A stretch of 58,678 bases of DNA. Origin: Saprospirales bacterium. GTDB lineage: Bacteria; Bacteroidota; Bacteroidia; Chitinophagales; Saprospiraceae. The stretch spans positions 1-58,678 of the forward strand of contig REEO01000054.1 of the NCBI GenBank assembly GCA_007695035.1, written 5' to 3'. The notes under the pieces were generated by a model. The model saw only the letters and a list, made by a program, of their open reading frames with translations, was not told the origin of the DNA and ran no database searches. The position numbers and the translations under genes are program-made. Shown piece by piece: positions 36,267 to 45,568 of this stretch; the first letter of the stretch is position 1; every line of letters starts with the position of its first letter.

Positions 36267-37709
36267 ATGAGAAAAATACTTAACTTTATTGGTGGAGATT
36301 ACCGCGAGCCTGAGAGTGGAACTTACTTTGACAATGTGGATCCCTCCACCGGGGAGGTTTATTCACAGATTCCGGATAGTGACGAGCGTGATGTACAAAA
36401 AGCAGTTACTGCTGCCAAATCCGCTTTTGAAGAGTGGTCCTCTTATTCCAATCAGCAGCGGTCTGATTTTCTCAGGAAAATATCCCAGTTGATTGAAGAG
36501 CAGATAGAAGAACTCGCAGTTTCAGAGTCCATCGATAATGGGAAACCATTGTGGTTGTCAAGGTCTGTTGATATTCCAAGGGCTGCTTCCAACTTCCGCT
36601 TTTTCGCTGATGCAGCCACTCAATTCAGCAGCGAATCTCACGAAATGACCGGCAGTGCAATCAATTACACTCTCCGTCAACCTCTTGGCGCAGTGGGTTG
36701 TATTTCCCCATGGAACCTGCCCCTTTACCTGTTTACATGGAAAATTGCTCCAGCGCTGGCTGCCGGAAATACGGTTGTCGCCAAACCCAGTGAAATTACT
36801 CCAATGACCGCTTACATGCTTTCGCAAATAGTCAAAGACAGTGAATTGCCACCTGGAGTGTTGAACATTGTCCACGGAAAGGGGCCTAAGGTTGGTGAGC
36901 CTATTGTAAAGCACGACGATATAAAAGCGGTTTCATTTACCGGTGGCACTGCTACCGGGGCGCGAATAGCCGGCGGTATTGCTTCGCAGTTTAAAAAAGT
37001 ATCCCTTGAGTTGGGGGGGAAGAACCCCAATATAGTTTTCGATGATTGCGACTTCAACACAGCCTTGAATATCACCATAAAATCCTCTTTTGCTAATCAG
37101 GGGCAAATATGCCTTTGCGGCTCGCGCATCCTGGTGCAAAAAGGCATTTACGATGATTTTAGGGATGCACTGGTCGAGCGAGCGAGAAATATAAAGGTCG
37201 GGGACCCCATGTCTCCGGATTCCAAATTGGGTGCTCTTGTGTCGAAAGACCACTTAAAAAAGGTCCTGTCTTACGTTGACCTCGCTCGTGAAGAGGGCGG
37301 CAAGGTACTTTGTGGAGGAGAGCGTTTGGAACTGGAGGGTAGGTGTAAAAAAGGGTATTTTATGTCTCCAGCTGTAATTGAAGGGCTGGACCATAATTGC
37401 CGCACCAACATGGAAGAGATATTCGGCCCGGTTGTCACTCTAATTCCCTTCGAAACGGAAGAAGATGCGCTTGCAATAGCGAATAGCACTGAATATGGAC
37501 TGGCAGCATCTCTTTGGACACAAAATCTCTCCAGGGCCCACAGACTTGCTGCAAAGCTTGACTTTGGCATCGTGTGGGTAAATTGCTGGCTTTTGCGCGA
37601 CCTGCGCACCCCCTTCGGAGGCTCCAAAAACTCAGGACTTGGTCGAGAGGGTGGTTGGGAAGCCATGCGTTTTTTTACCGAACCAAAGAATGTGTGTATA
37701 AAATATTAA
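36267..37709 (+). CDS. NAD(P)+-dependent aldehyde dehydrogenase (muconic semialdehyde type)
   Basis: The 480-residue enzyme oxidises an aldehyde to the acid. The catalytic Cys is in FANQGQICLCGSRI and the general base Glu in VSLELGGKNPNIVF. The cofactor-binding PWNLPLYLFTWKIAPAL and FTGGTATG are present. The GQICLCGSR context resembles 2-hydroxymuconic or 2-aminomuconic semialdehyde dehydrogenases (ALDH8-like) more than betaine aldehyde dehydrogenases, so aromatic or kynurenine breakdown is possible but unproven. It is a stand-alone gene, with the nqr terminator upstream and a repeat-filled convergent gap downstream. Confidence 0.9.
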   Translation: MRKILNFIGGDYREPESGTYFDNVDPSTGEVYSQIPDSDERDVQKAVTAAKSAFEEWSSYSNQQRSDFLRKISQLIEEQIEELAVSESIDNGKPLWLSRSVDIPRAASNFRFFADAATQFSSESHEMTGSAINYTLRQPLGAVGCISPWNLPLYLFTWKIAPALAAGNTVVAKPSEITPMTAYMLSQIVKDSELPPGVLNIVHGKGPKVGEPIVKHDDIKAVSFTGGTATGARIAGGIASQFKKVSLELGGKNPNIVFDDCDFNTALNITIKSSFANQGQICLCGSRILVQKGIYDDFRDALVERARNIKVGDPMSPDSKLGALVSKDHLKKVLSYVDLAREEGGKVLCGGERLELEGRCKKGYFMSPAVIEGLDHNCRTNMEEIFGPVVTLIPFETEEDALAIANSTEYGLAASLWTQNLSRAHRLAAKLDFGIVWVNCWLLRDLRTPFGGSKNSGLGREGGWEAMRFFTEPKNVCIKY

Positions 37710-37784
37710 TGGCTTCACTTTAAATTCCTGTTACACGGGGATTTTATATCCTGCTGAAGGTTTCGAGGAGGTTCAGTAGATTGA

Positions 37785-38240
37785 ATTACGAATTGGTGCG
37801 GCAAGCCGCAAAGAAGGCGTAAAGAACCTTTTTTCTAGAAAACCCTGAGAAATCAACAACCCCTTTTAATGAAAAATTGCCGGCTACACCAAGGCCGCGT
37901 CTAAAAATGGCCATCAGCCATCAACTTGCCTCCAAAGCTTTTGAGGGCCAATAATCCAGCAGCAGACTCACCAACTCACAACTAAAAAAACCTCTGCGCT
38001 TTCACCGTACATTCCTATGCAAGATTAGAATCACTTAGATTGATATAATTCACGGAAATGCATCAAATTACTGAATACAGTCTTCGCTACCTTTGCGTGA
38101 AACCCCATGCTCAAAAGGCCAGAGATCTGAAAGTAAGCCGCCACAGGGCAACCTAAACATGATACGCCGGACAAAAATCCTCCAAAATCTACAACCCCGA
38201 AAATAGGATATGTGACTGACTACATCCCACTTACGGTAAA
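37785..38240 (+). repeat. Dispersed intergenic repeat, copy 2 (convergent junction)
   Basis: This copy matches 16640-17205 over most of its length. Shared runs include CCTATGCAAGATTAG, CTTCGCTACCTTTGCGTGAA, CAAAAGGCCAGA, GCCACAGGGCA, CGCCGGACAAAA and CTACAACCCC. An earlier part shares GAGAAATCAACAACCCC and CATCAGCCATCAAC with the other copies. No gene is seen in the gap. It lies between the tails of the aldehyde dehydrogenase and thioesterase genes. Confidence 0.72.
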
Positions 38241-38272
38241 GTTAATAACTCAAAACTCCAATTAACCCAGCT

Positions 38273-38791
38273 TTACTGAGCCAGCAGGTATTCCTTGAGT
38301 AATTTGGCGTCTTTGACTGGGATTTTTTCTGCCAGGATAAGGCGGAGTTCCCTGCGTCGGGCTGCACTTTCATAGAGCTTTTCCTGCTCGGCCGTAAGAG
38401 CTATCACCTCGGGTATGGCAGTGGGTTTTTTGTCGTCATCCAGTGCGACAAAGGTGAGGTAGGCGTGGTTGCATTTGCGCGGATTTCCACCCTTGATATC
38501 GGATGCAAAGACCTCCACATAGACCTCCACCGAAGTATTGAAAGCTCTGGTGACATTGGCGTATAAAGTGACCACATCGCCCACGTGGATGGGGCGTTTA
38601 AAGGAAACGTGGTCCACTGAAACTGTAACTACATAGGATTCGCAGTGCTTTGCGGCACAGATCCCACCGACGATATCCATCCAACGCATCAGGTTCCCAC
38701 CCATCAGATTGCCGAGTGGATTGGTGTCATTGGGCATCACCATCTCAGTCATGGTGGTTCTTGATTCATTTACCTTCTTTTGTTTCGTCAT
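38273..38791 (-). CDS. Acyl-CoA thioesterase, hotdog fold (YciA/BACH type)
   Basis: The 172-residue enzyme hydrolyses acyl-CoA to free acid and CoA. The hotdog signature is clear: NPLGNLMGGNLMRWMDIVGG with the catalytic Asn/Asp region, then VSVDHVSFKRPIHVGDVV, then the helix/strand pair ending HAYLTFVALD. The C-terminus has a charged helix (YESAARRRELRL). It is a monocistronic gene, probably with a housekeeping role in acyl-CoA turnover. lipB starts about 80 bp upstream in the same direction. Confidence 0.9.
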   Translation of the reverse strand: MTKQKKVNESRTTMTEMVMPNDTNPLGNLMGGNLMRWMDIVGGICAAKHCESYVVTVSVDHVSFKRPIHVGDVVTLYANVTRAFNTSVEVYVEVFASDIKGGNPRKCNHAYLTFVALDDDKKPTAIPEVIALTAEQEKLYESAARRRELRLILAEKIPVKDAKLLKEYLLAQ

Positions 38792-38868
38792 CGTGTGTTT
38801 GAATTGGTATAAATTGTTTGAAAATATGTGGCGACTCTTTGATTAAGATGCTCTGCCACAAGCTTGTA

Positions 38869-39585
38869 TTATCTATCAGGGAAGTAATCGAAGCCAAATT
38901 CAGCACTGAATTTTTCTTTCAAAATCTGCTTCACTGAATCCATATCAACTTCTCCTCCCAGTTCCTGATTCATGCTGGTAACCTCTTTGTCGGGTTCCTG
39001 AATGCCACAGGGGACGATGTGATTGAAAAAATTCAAGTCGGTGTTGACATTCAGCGCAAAACCATGCATGGAAACCCAACGGCTAAGGTGAACGCCAATG
39101 GCGCAAATTTTACGGTTTTTTCGACTCTCACAGGCAGGCAGCCAAACTCCGGTATATCCTTCTTGTCGTCCTGCTTCTATTCCAAATTCTGCCAACATCA
39201 ATATGATGGAGGTCTCAATGGAGTGGATGTATTTTCTCACATCCTTAAAAAAGTACTCCAGGTCAAAAATGGGGTAGCCAACCAATTGCCCGGGGCCGTG
39301 ATAGGTGATGTCGCCGCCCCGGTTTATCTTGTAAAAACTCACCCCTTTTTGACCCATCTCCTTCTGGTCTAGCAACAGGTGGTCTTGTTTTCCGCTTTTC
39401 CCCAGTGTATAAACATGAGGGTGGTGGCAAAAAATCAGATGGTGCTTGGGGCCTTCTATCTCAGCAGACAGGCTGATACCGGCCCTTTTCGCCTTAATAA
39501 GGTCATCTGACAGGACGGTCTGTTTGTCCCATGCCTCGCGGTAATCCACCGCACCCCAGTCCTCAAATTTCACCAAAGGAGCCAT
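38869..39585 (-). CDS. lipB: Octanoyltransferase LipB
   Basis: The 238-residue enzyme moves octanoyl groups from acyl carrier protein to lipoyl domains, the first step of lipoate synthesis. The signature GGDITYHGPGQLVGYPI is intact. The catalytic pair is the Lys in KICAIGVHLSRW and the Cys in HIVPCGI, with the conserved MHGFALNVN between them. lipA is not in the window. A -7-like box (TACCTTTG on the minus strand) is seen at 39603-39610. Confidence 0.95.
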   Translation of the reverse strand: MAPLVKFEDWGAVDYREAWDKQTVLSDDLIKAKRAGISLSAEIEGPKHHLIFCHHPHVYTLGKSGKQDHLLLDQKEMGQKGVSFYKINRGGDITYHGPGQLVGYPIFDLEYFFKDVRKYIHSIETSIILMLAEFGIEAGRQEGYTGVWLPACESRKNRKICAIGVHLSRWVSMHGFALNVNTDLNFFNHIVPCGIQEPDKEVTSMNQELGGEVDMDSVKQILKEKFSAEFGFDYFPDR

Positions 39586-39610
39586 CTGTTTTATTTATTC
39601 ACCAAAGGTA

Positions 39611-40084
39611 CCAGAGAAAATCAACTTACCCATTTCTCAGGGGTAACCAATTATGATCAGTTGACAAAATCGACTTATAGATTTTAATTCTTAACAAATC
39701 ATGATTTCTTAGTCTAACCACCTAAGCCAAATTTTGTTTCATTCTTATATAAAATTTACCTGTAAACCCAATTATTGTAGGAATAAATCGTAATAGGAAA
39801 TTAATATTTGGGTTTGACAGCTTTTTCAGGCTTTTGTGCCGATCGGTCAATTTCTTTGGTTTTAGCAATAGAGCATGAAGAAAGTTGGGATTTTCAGAAG
39901 GTGCCTGCCAAAGTGTATCGCTTTCATGCATGGGAGAATGGGGGAGTGAACAGTCCGGGTTTTCAGTTAAGTAAGCCTCAGGACGGTTGTTCTGATCCAT
40001 CCTTTGGCAGATTTGGTAAAAAAGTGGGATGGGACGGGTATAATTTCAAGACAAATCATTAATTTTGCGTCGCTTCCATAAGAA
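39611..40084. other. Gene-free stretch before tRNA-Ala
   Basis: Short open frames exist on both strands (for example 39808-40062 plus and 39722-40000 minus), but neither has a recognisable motif or protein-like composition. No repeat or clear structure was found. Confidence 0.5.
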
Positions 40085-40158
40085 GGGGGATTAGCTCAGA
40101 TGGCTAGAGCGCCACACTGGCAGTGTGGAGGTCACCGGTTCGAATCCGGTATCCTCCA
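40085..40158 (+). tRNA. tRNA-Ala (anticodon GGC)
   Basis: The acceptor arms GGGGGAT and ATCCTCC pair with a G-U at the third position (G3:U70), the main alanine identity element. The anticodon stem CCACA/TGTGG holds the loop CTGGCAG, giving anticodon GGC, which reads GCC and GCU. The T arm is ACCGG-TTCGAAT-CCGGT. The 3' CCA is not fully encoded: the discriminator A is followed by CCCC. A terminator follows at once. Confidence 0.97.
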
Positions 40159-40165
40159 CCCCTTG

Positions 40166-40197
40166 AGGGCTGCCCATTCCGGGTTGGCCCTTTTTTA
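40166..40197 (+). terminator. Rho-independent terminator of tRNA-Ala
   Basis: AGGGC pairs with GCCCT, with an inner CCC/GGG pairing around ATTCC, followed by a run of T. It begins 8 bp after the tRNA. Confidence 0.85.
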
Positions 40198-40334
40198 TTT
40201 CTCCTTGAAAATCAGTAATTGACAATCCCCAAAGGTAAATAACCTGGACCTTGACAAGTAATGAAACTTGCCGGTAAATGTCCTGTGCAAATTGAAAGGA
40301 ACGGCTCCGTTGCTTAAAGTCTCCGGGAAATCAA

Positions 40335-41516
40335 CTATGCATTCTCCTCCTTTGCAGCTTTGTAAACGGCTTCGGCCACCCTGTATCCTACCGCCTCATT
40401 CAGTGATGAGGGAATTATCTGGTCTCTATTGAGGTCGTTAATGCAGTTGGCAATGGCGTAAGCAGCTGCGATTTTCATTCCGGGGCTTATTGATTTGGCC
40501 CGCGCATCCAGGGCTCCACGGAAAATTCCGGGAAAACCCAGTACATTGTTGATTTGATTGGGCATGTCGCTCCTGCCTGTGCCCACTATTGCGGCACCAC
40601 CTTTGTACGCCTCCTCGGGCATAATCTCGGGAATGGGATTGGAGAGTGCGAATACGATGGCGTCATTGGCCATGGTTTTTATGTGTTCTGCTTTGAGCAA
40701 ATTCCCAACGCTGACTCCAATAAAAACATCAGCCCCATTCAGTGCGTCATACACTGTTCCCTGAACATTGTTGGGGTTGGTGTAGGAGAGGGTCTGTCTT
40801 TTTTGTTCGTTGAGGTCTGTTCTGTCTTTATGTACCACCCCCTTGCTGTCGCAAAGGATTATTTCCCTTACCGGGGTGCAGAGGTCGTCGTTCTGGTTGT
40901 CCACGCATAAAAGCAGTTTGGCGATTGCTATACCGGCAGCACCGGCCCCATTGATCACAATTTTCATTTCGGTCAGTTTTTTCCCGGTGACCCTCGCGGC
41001 ATTCAGCAGCCCTGCGAGCACTACAATTGCGGTTCCGTGTTGGTCATCGTGAAAAACCGGAATGCCGATATCCTGAAGCCTTTCCTCTACATCGAAGCTC
41101 TTCGGAGCTGCGATGTCCTCGAGATTAATACCACCAAAAACCGGGGCGATACGCTTGACGGTTTCCACTATTTCATCTGCAGTATGAGCATCCAGGCAAA
41201 TGGGAAAGGCGTCGATGGCTGCGAATTTTTTAAAAAGCATGGCTTTTCCCTCCATTACAGGAATGGAAGCGTGTGGTCCTATGTCTCCCAGTCCAAGAAC
41301 CGCACTGCCGTCTGAAACAATGGCCACCGTGTTGCTTTTTATGGTGTAATCCCAAACCCGGTCCGGGTTTTTCGCTATTTCCTTGCATGGTTCCGCCACG
41401 CCGGGTGAGTAAACCAGTGAGAGGTCCTCCTTGGACCTGACATCAAATTTCGAGGTGATCTTGATCTTTCCTCTCAAATGTTCGTGGAGGTAAAGTGCTT
41501 CTTTGAAAAAATCCAT
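40335..41516 (-). CDS. Malic enzyme, NAD(P)+-dependent, short form
   Basis: This enzyme of about 393 residues converts malate to pyruvate and CO2. The catalytic region is YSPGVAEPCKEIAKNP, metal binding is near GGINLEDIAAP, the cofactor loop is VINGAGAAGIAIAKLL, and FALSNPIPEI closes the active site. Many Bacteroidota malic enzymes carry a phosphotransacetylase-like domain at the C-terminus and exceed 750 residues; that domain is absent here. The start at 41516 (MDFFKEALYLHEHL) is preferred over 41597, because a -7-like box (TACCTTTG on the minus strand, 41537-41544) lies between them. Confidence 0.93.
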   Translation of the reverse strand: MDFFKEALYLHEHLRGKIKITSKFDVRSKEDLSLVYSPGVAEPCKEIAKNPDRVWDYTIKSNTVAIVSDGSAVLGLGDIGPHASIPVMEGKAMLFKKFAAIDAFPICLDAHTADEIVETVKRIAPVFGGINLEDIAAPKSFDVEERLQDIGIPVFHDDQHGTAIVVLAGLLNAARVTGKKLTEMKIVINGAGAAGIAIAKLLLCVDNQNDDLCTPVREIILCDSKGVVHKDRTDLNEQKRQTLSYTNPNNVQGTVYDALNGADVFIGVSVGNLLKAEHIKTMANDAIVFALSNPIPEIMPEEAYKGGAAIVGTGRSDMPNQINNVLGFPGIFRGALDARAKSISPGMKIAAAYAIANCINDLNRDQIIPSSLNEAVGYRVAEAVYKAAKEENA

Positions 41517-41782
41517 TTCCGGTTGTTTTGTTTCAGCAAAGGTAAGAAATGAAGCGGTTGAAAGGTTTATTTTTTTACCTTTACCTTTCAGGCCCACAGA
41601 GCCGGACAGGTCTTAAAGCTTTGAACCAGACTGTTGCATTGCCCTATTTCGCAATTCACCACAGCGACTTGCCAGTTGAAAGTCTGTGCTTTAAAATGTT
41701 TTTTGGACCGGTTATACAGGTTGCTTTGTAGTAGTTTTTGAGTGTTCGGTTTTTCACCTGTTTTTGATCGAAATTTAAGAGA

Positions 41783-42508
41783 ATGAATGCGATACGAGCC
41801 TGGATGAGAATGATTGGACTGGTCGCTTCGATTGCGGCCTACATACTCTGGTTCTATCTTTTGTTGCCCTTTAAAAAAGATCAATTGAAATGGGGCTTGA
41901 GTTTGAGGCGATCGTGGATGAAATTGGCGCATGGCATTCTGGGATTGAGGGTAGTGGTAAAAGGGACCATGCCAAAAAAGAATGGTCTTGTTGTCTGCAA
42001 CCACCAGTCCGCAATTGATCCATTTATTCCCATGAGATACCTGGAACTTTTTCCGGTGGGTAAGTATGAGATCCGCTCTTATCCACTTATTGGATTTGCC
42101 GCCTCCAAGACCGGGATTTTATTCGTAAAGCGAGAGATGCGCGACCACAGAAGGGCTGTGCGCGATAAAATAAGGGTGTATCTAAGCCTGGGTAGGTCCA
42201 TTTTGGTCTTTCCCGAGGGCACAGTGAGCCCCGATGCATCCATTATGCCCTTTCGTACAGGGGCTTTTAGAAGTGCAATCGAAGCAGGGCGCCCGGTTTA
42301 CCCGGTTGCTATAAGGTATTTTTCACTTGATGACCGTTGGCAGGACGGAGATTCTTTGTACAGGCATTTTGTGCGTCAGGTTGGCAAGCGGACCATATCG
42401 GTGGAGTTGACTTTTTGTGACTCAGTGAAAAGTGCCGATCCCGATGATTGTGCTGGTCAGGCTCAGAGTGCCATTGACTCTGCACTAAAAAGGGATGTGA
42501 GAAGATAA
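41783..42508 (+). CDS. 1-acyl-sn-glycerol-3-phosphate acyltransferase (PlsC-like)
   Basis: The 241-residue membrane-associated enzyme adds the second acyl chain in phosphatidic acid synthesis. An N-terminal hydrophobic helix (MIGLVASIAAYILWFYLLLP) is followed by the acyltransferase motifs VCNHQSAIDPF (HxxxxD) and VFPEGTVSPDASIMPFRTGAF, with YPVAIRYF as the fourth block. Length is normal. The gap to malic enzyme is divergent and holds only promoter-like sequence. Confidence 0.9.
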   Translation: MNAIRAWMRMIGLVASIAAYILWFYLLLPFKKDQLKWGLSLRRSWMKLAHGILGLRVVVKGTMPKKNGLVVCNHQSAIDPFIPMRYLELFPVGKYEIRSYPLIGFAASKTGILFVKREMRDHRRAVRDKIRVYLSLGRSILVFPEGTVSPDASIMPFRTGAFRSAIEAGRPVYPVAIRYFSLDDRWQDGDSLYRHFVRQVGKRTISVELTFCDSVKSADPDDCAGQAQSAIDSALKRDVRR

Positions 42509-42754
42509 TTATGATGTAATGGTGGATTGTCTGGAATGGCCGAATAGCTTAGTCAGCAACACTTAGAACGATCCTACGCACTGTGGACAAAACGGCCGGT
42601 TAAATTCTTCTGCCGGAAATTTAATATCCCGGTTTTATGGTGAAACTTTATGAATGGTCAAATTTTGTTTGACTCATTTATATATTTGATCCAATTTGGT
42701 TATTCAAGAAAATTGTCCTTAACTTGCAGCGCTGTTATACTAAAATCTACGACA

Positions 42755-43048
42755 ATGGACGGAAAAACAAAAGCTATCGTAGCGCACATCACCCTCATAG
42801 GTTGGATTGTGGCGCTTGTATTAAATCAGAATGAACAAAAAGATGAATTTGCCTCCTTTTACATTCGTCAAATGCTGGGCTTGATTCTCCTCAGTGTGAT
42901 AACCTCTATTATCCCAATAGTTGGTTGGATTCTCTGGATTGTGGTGATTGTTTTTTGGGTAATGAGTCTAATCGGTGCAGCCGGTGAGAAAAAGTCATTG
43001 ACACCGGTGGTCGGCCACTACTTCCAGGATTGGTTTAAAGCACTCTAA
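42755..43048 (+). CDS. Small membrane protein, DUF4870/Tic20-like
   Basis: The 97-residue product has about three hydrophobic helices: IVAHITLIGWIVALVLN, then a segment around MLGLILLSVITSIIPIVGW, and WIVVIVFWVMSLIGA. FYIRQMLGL and the C-terminal PVVGHYFQDWF match the DUF4870-like small proteins common in Bacteroidota. No function is known. The frame is open upstream to 42650, but ATG 42755 starts where the family does. The gene ends 5 bp from the tail of asnS. The stretch 42509-42754 shows no gene. Confidence 0.82.
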   Translation: MDGKTKAIVAHITLIGWIVALVLNQNEQKDEFASFYIRQMLGLILLSVITSIIPIVGWILWIVVIVFWVMSLIGAAGEKKSLTPVVGHYFQDWFKAL

Positions 43049-43053
43049 GTCTA

Positions 43054-44487
43054 TTAAAATGCTATGTGTCCGGGTGTTCTAGGGAAAGGAATCACATCTC
43101 TAATATTGCCCATTCCGGTCACAAATTGGACAAAGCGCTCAAATCCCAGACCGTAACCCGCGTGCGGGCAACTTCCGTATTTTCGGATATCGAGGTACCA
43201 ACTGAGTTCTTCCTGAGGTATGTGCATTTCATCCATTCGGGACAGCAGCACATCAAGCCTTTCCTCTCTTTGTGAACCACCGATGATTTCCCCTATTCCG
43301 GGAAACAGTATGTCCATGGCTGCCACGGTCTTTTCATCATCGTTTACCCGCATGTAAAAAGCCTTGATGTTTTTGGGGTAATTGTAGAGGATAACAGGCT
43401 TTTTGAAGTGTTTTTCCACCAGGTACCGCTCGTGCTCTGATTGCAGGTCTGCGCCCCATTCTTCAATGACGTACTGAAACTTCTTTTTCTTGTTGGGCTT
43501 GCTTTTCATTAAAATGTCAATAGCATCGGAATAGGTGATTCGCGCAAAATCACTCTCCAGACAGAACTCCAGTTTCTCGGTCAAACCCATTGGAGAGCGC
43601 TGGTCTTTGGTCTTGCTGCTCTCCTCTTTTTTCAGGCGGTCATCCAAAAACTCGAGGTCCTTGCGACAGTTCTCGAGCAGGTATTTTACCAGGTAATTCA
43701 ACATGTCTTCTGCCAGATCCATATTGTCCTCCAAATCCGCAAAAGCTATTTCCGGTTCTATCATCCAAAACTCAGCCAGGTGGCGGGTGGTGTGGGAGTG
43801 TTCAGCCCTGAAAGTAGGTCCAAAAGTATAAACATCGCTAAGTGCAAGTGAGCCGAGTTCTGCCTCTAATTGACCCGATACTGTGAGATGGGCTTCCTTC
43901 CCGAAAAAATCTTTGGAAAAGTCCACCTCGTTTTCTTCTGTCAATGGGGGATGTTGCGGGTTCAGGGTTGTAACCCTGAACAATTCGCCGGCTCCCTCTG
44001 CATCTGATGCCGTGAGGATGGGTGTGTGCAGGTAAACAAAGCCACGCTCGTCAAAAAAACGGTGAATGGCCAGGGCAGCAGCATGTCTTATGCGGAAAAT
44101 GGCTCCAAAGGTGTTGGTCCTGAATCTCAAGTGGGCCTGCTCACGTAAAAATTCCAGGCTGTGTTTTTTGGGTTGTAGGGGGTATTTTTCAGGGTCGCTT
44201 TCACCCACCACTTTTACGTCAGAGACCACCAATTCAATTTTTTGCCCCCTGCCGCGGGATTCTGCCACTTCACCTGTGGCGGATATAGCTGCACCGGGAT
44301 TGATGCTGCGTAGGACCTTGTCCTCAAATTCTCCCAGTGGCAAAACCAGTTGCAGGTTGTCCAAACAAGACCCATCGTTGAGGGCGACGAATTGATTGTT
44401 TCTAAAGGTTCTGACCCAACCCTTAACCGTCGCTGTTTTTCCCACTGGCTCGGTGTGGAGCAATTCCCTGATCTTGATTCTTTTCAT
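43054..44487 (-). CDS. asnS: Asparaginyl-tRNA synthetase
   Basis: The class II synthetase of about 477 residues charges tRNA-Asn. It has an N-terminal OB-fold anticodon-binding domain (ATVKGWVRTFRNNQFVALND), then class II motifs: FRAEHSHTTRHLAEFWMIEPE (motif 2) and GYGLGFERFVQF with the closing RDVIPFPRTPG (motif 3). The presence of AsnRS means direct charging rather than only the transamidation route. ATG 44487 (MKRIKIRELLHTEPVG) is chosen over 44541. Confidence 0.96.
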   Translation of the reverse strand: MKRIKIRELLHTEPVGKTATVKGWVRTFRNNQFVALNDGSCLDNLQLVLPLGEFEDKVLRSINPGAAISATGEVAESRGRGQKIELVVSDVKVVGESDPEKYPLQPKKHSLEFLREQAHLRFRTNTFGAIFRIRHAAALAIHRFFDERGFVYLHTPILTASDAEGAGELFRVTTLNPQHPPLTEENEVDFSKDFFGKEAHLTVSGQLEAELGSLALSDVYTFGPTFRAEHSHTTRHLAEFWMIEPEIAFADLEDNMDLAEDMLNYLVKYLLENCRKDLEFLDDRLKKEESSKTKDQRSPMGLTEKLEFCLESDFARITYSDAIDILMKSKPNKKKKFQYVIEEWGADLQSEHERYLVEKHFKKPVILYNYPKNIKAFYMRVNDDEKTVAAMDILFPGIGEIIGGSQREERLDVLLSRMDEMHIPQEELSWYLDIRKYGSCPHAGYGLGFERFVQFVTGMGNIRDVIPFPRTPGHIAF

Positions 44488-44730
44488 CTGTAAAGTTTTT
44501 TCCTCAAACTCCGGAGAGAAACCCATTTCCATCATTCTCACCGGTAATTATCGTTAGTAGAACTCCAACAAGCAGCTGCCTGTTGACCGGCAAAATTACG
44601 ACGGTAATGTAAACGGGCAAAGAATTAACGGTTGGGATTTTAATTATGCCAGGGCCGGCTGAAAATAGAATGTTGTGAGATGGCTTTGATTTGCAGGCCG
44701 GTAGTGGATGTTTGATCATGGGGTAGGGGC

Positions 44731-44760
44731 AAAAGAAAAGGGAGCCACAAAGGACTCCCT
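44731..44760 (-). terminator. Rho-independent terminator after the ECF sigma gene
   Basis: AGGGAG (44739-44744) pairs with CTCCCT (44755-44760). Read on the minus strand, the stem is followed by CTTTTCTTTT. It lies about 70 bp after the sigma gene's stop codon. Confidence 0.75.
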
Positions 44761-44828
44761 CAAGTCAAATACTCGAATGATTTTCCGGCCTAAACCGGGA
44801 AATCTAATAAATGAAAAGGACCACTTTT

Positions 44829-45368
44829 TTAACCTACCGCTTTGGTGTAGCGGGAGACATTTTTTCCATAACGTGCGTATATCTTCTCTTTGAGCGCTTT
44901 TCTCGCGAAAAATATTCTGCTCTTAACCGTGCCGAGAGGCAAATCCAGGTGGTCTGCAATCTCCTGGTACTTATACCCCTCGAAGTACATTTCAAAAGGC
45001 ATTCGTATATTGTTATCCAACTCATCTACCATTTTGACCAACTCGTCCATCATGATGTTGCTCTCTGCACCATTGTTTATGGCAGGTCCACCAGAATTGA
45101 TGTAGTACATATTGTCGGTGGAGTCGAAGATGGTGTTGGCCTTTGTCTTCTTGCGATAGTTATTGATGAAAATATTCTTCATGATGGTAAACAACCAGGC
45201 TTTGAAGTTGGTACCCGGCCGGAATTTATCTCGGTTGGTCAAAGCTCTGAAAGCAGTTTCCTGATACAAATCTTTTGCTTCTTCTACATTTTTCGTCAGG
45301 TTGTATGCGAAGGCGTTTAACATGTTTGAAAGTTCCTGAAACTTGTTGTGAAATTCGATGCTTGACAT
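44829..45368 (-). CDS. ECF-type RNA polymerase sigma factor
   Basis: The 179-residue sigma-70 family protein has region 2 (FAYNLTKNVEEAKDLYQET, then FKAWLFTIMKNIFINNYRK) and region 4 (FEGYKYQEIADHLDLPLGTV, then KSRIFFARKALKEKI). There is no region 1.1 or 3, so it is an ECF type. No anti-sigma gene is adjacent, and a terminator closes the transcript. It resembles the widespread Bacteroidota group that lacks a neighbouring FecR or anti-sigma partner, so control may be at other levels. It has a well-formed promoter of its own. Confidence 0.92.
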   Translation of the reverse strand: MSSIEFHNKFQELSNMLNAFAYNLTKNVEEAKDLYQETAFRALTNRDKFRPGTNFKAWLFTIMKNIFINNYRKKTKANTIFDSTDNMYYINSGGPAINNGAESNIMMDELVKMVDELDNNIRMPFEMYFEGYKYQEIADHLDLPLGTVKSRIFFARKALKEKIYARYGKNVSRYTKAVG

Positions 45369-45399
45369 AACTAGTTTATTTAGTTTGTTTATTATACGA

Positions 45400-45430
45400 C
45401 AAAGATACGATTTTGTTTAATCATTGACAA
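45400..45430 (-). promoter_or_regulatory. Promoter of the ECF sigma gene
   Basis: On the minus strand TTG, a 20-bp spacer and TATCTTTG match the primary-sigma consensus of the phylum. Transcription would begin about 25 nt before the ATG. Confidence 0.65.
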
Positions 45431-45568
45431 GAAAAAGTCTAACAAAACACCTTTTATTTTTTATTCAAATACTATTAATAAAGTATAATAACTTCTAAAT
45501 CAGTAAAATAGAATTATTGTATTGTTTATAGAAATTTTTAAAGTTTCAATATTAAGTGAAAGCTAAAG

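Noticed and set aside
39808-40062. 84-codon plus frame before tRNA-Ala
   Set aside because: No motif and no promoter; a minus frame of similar size overlaps it.
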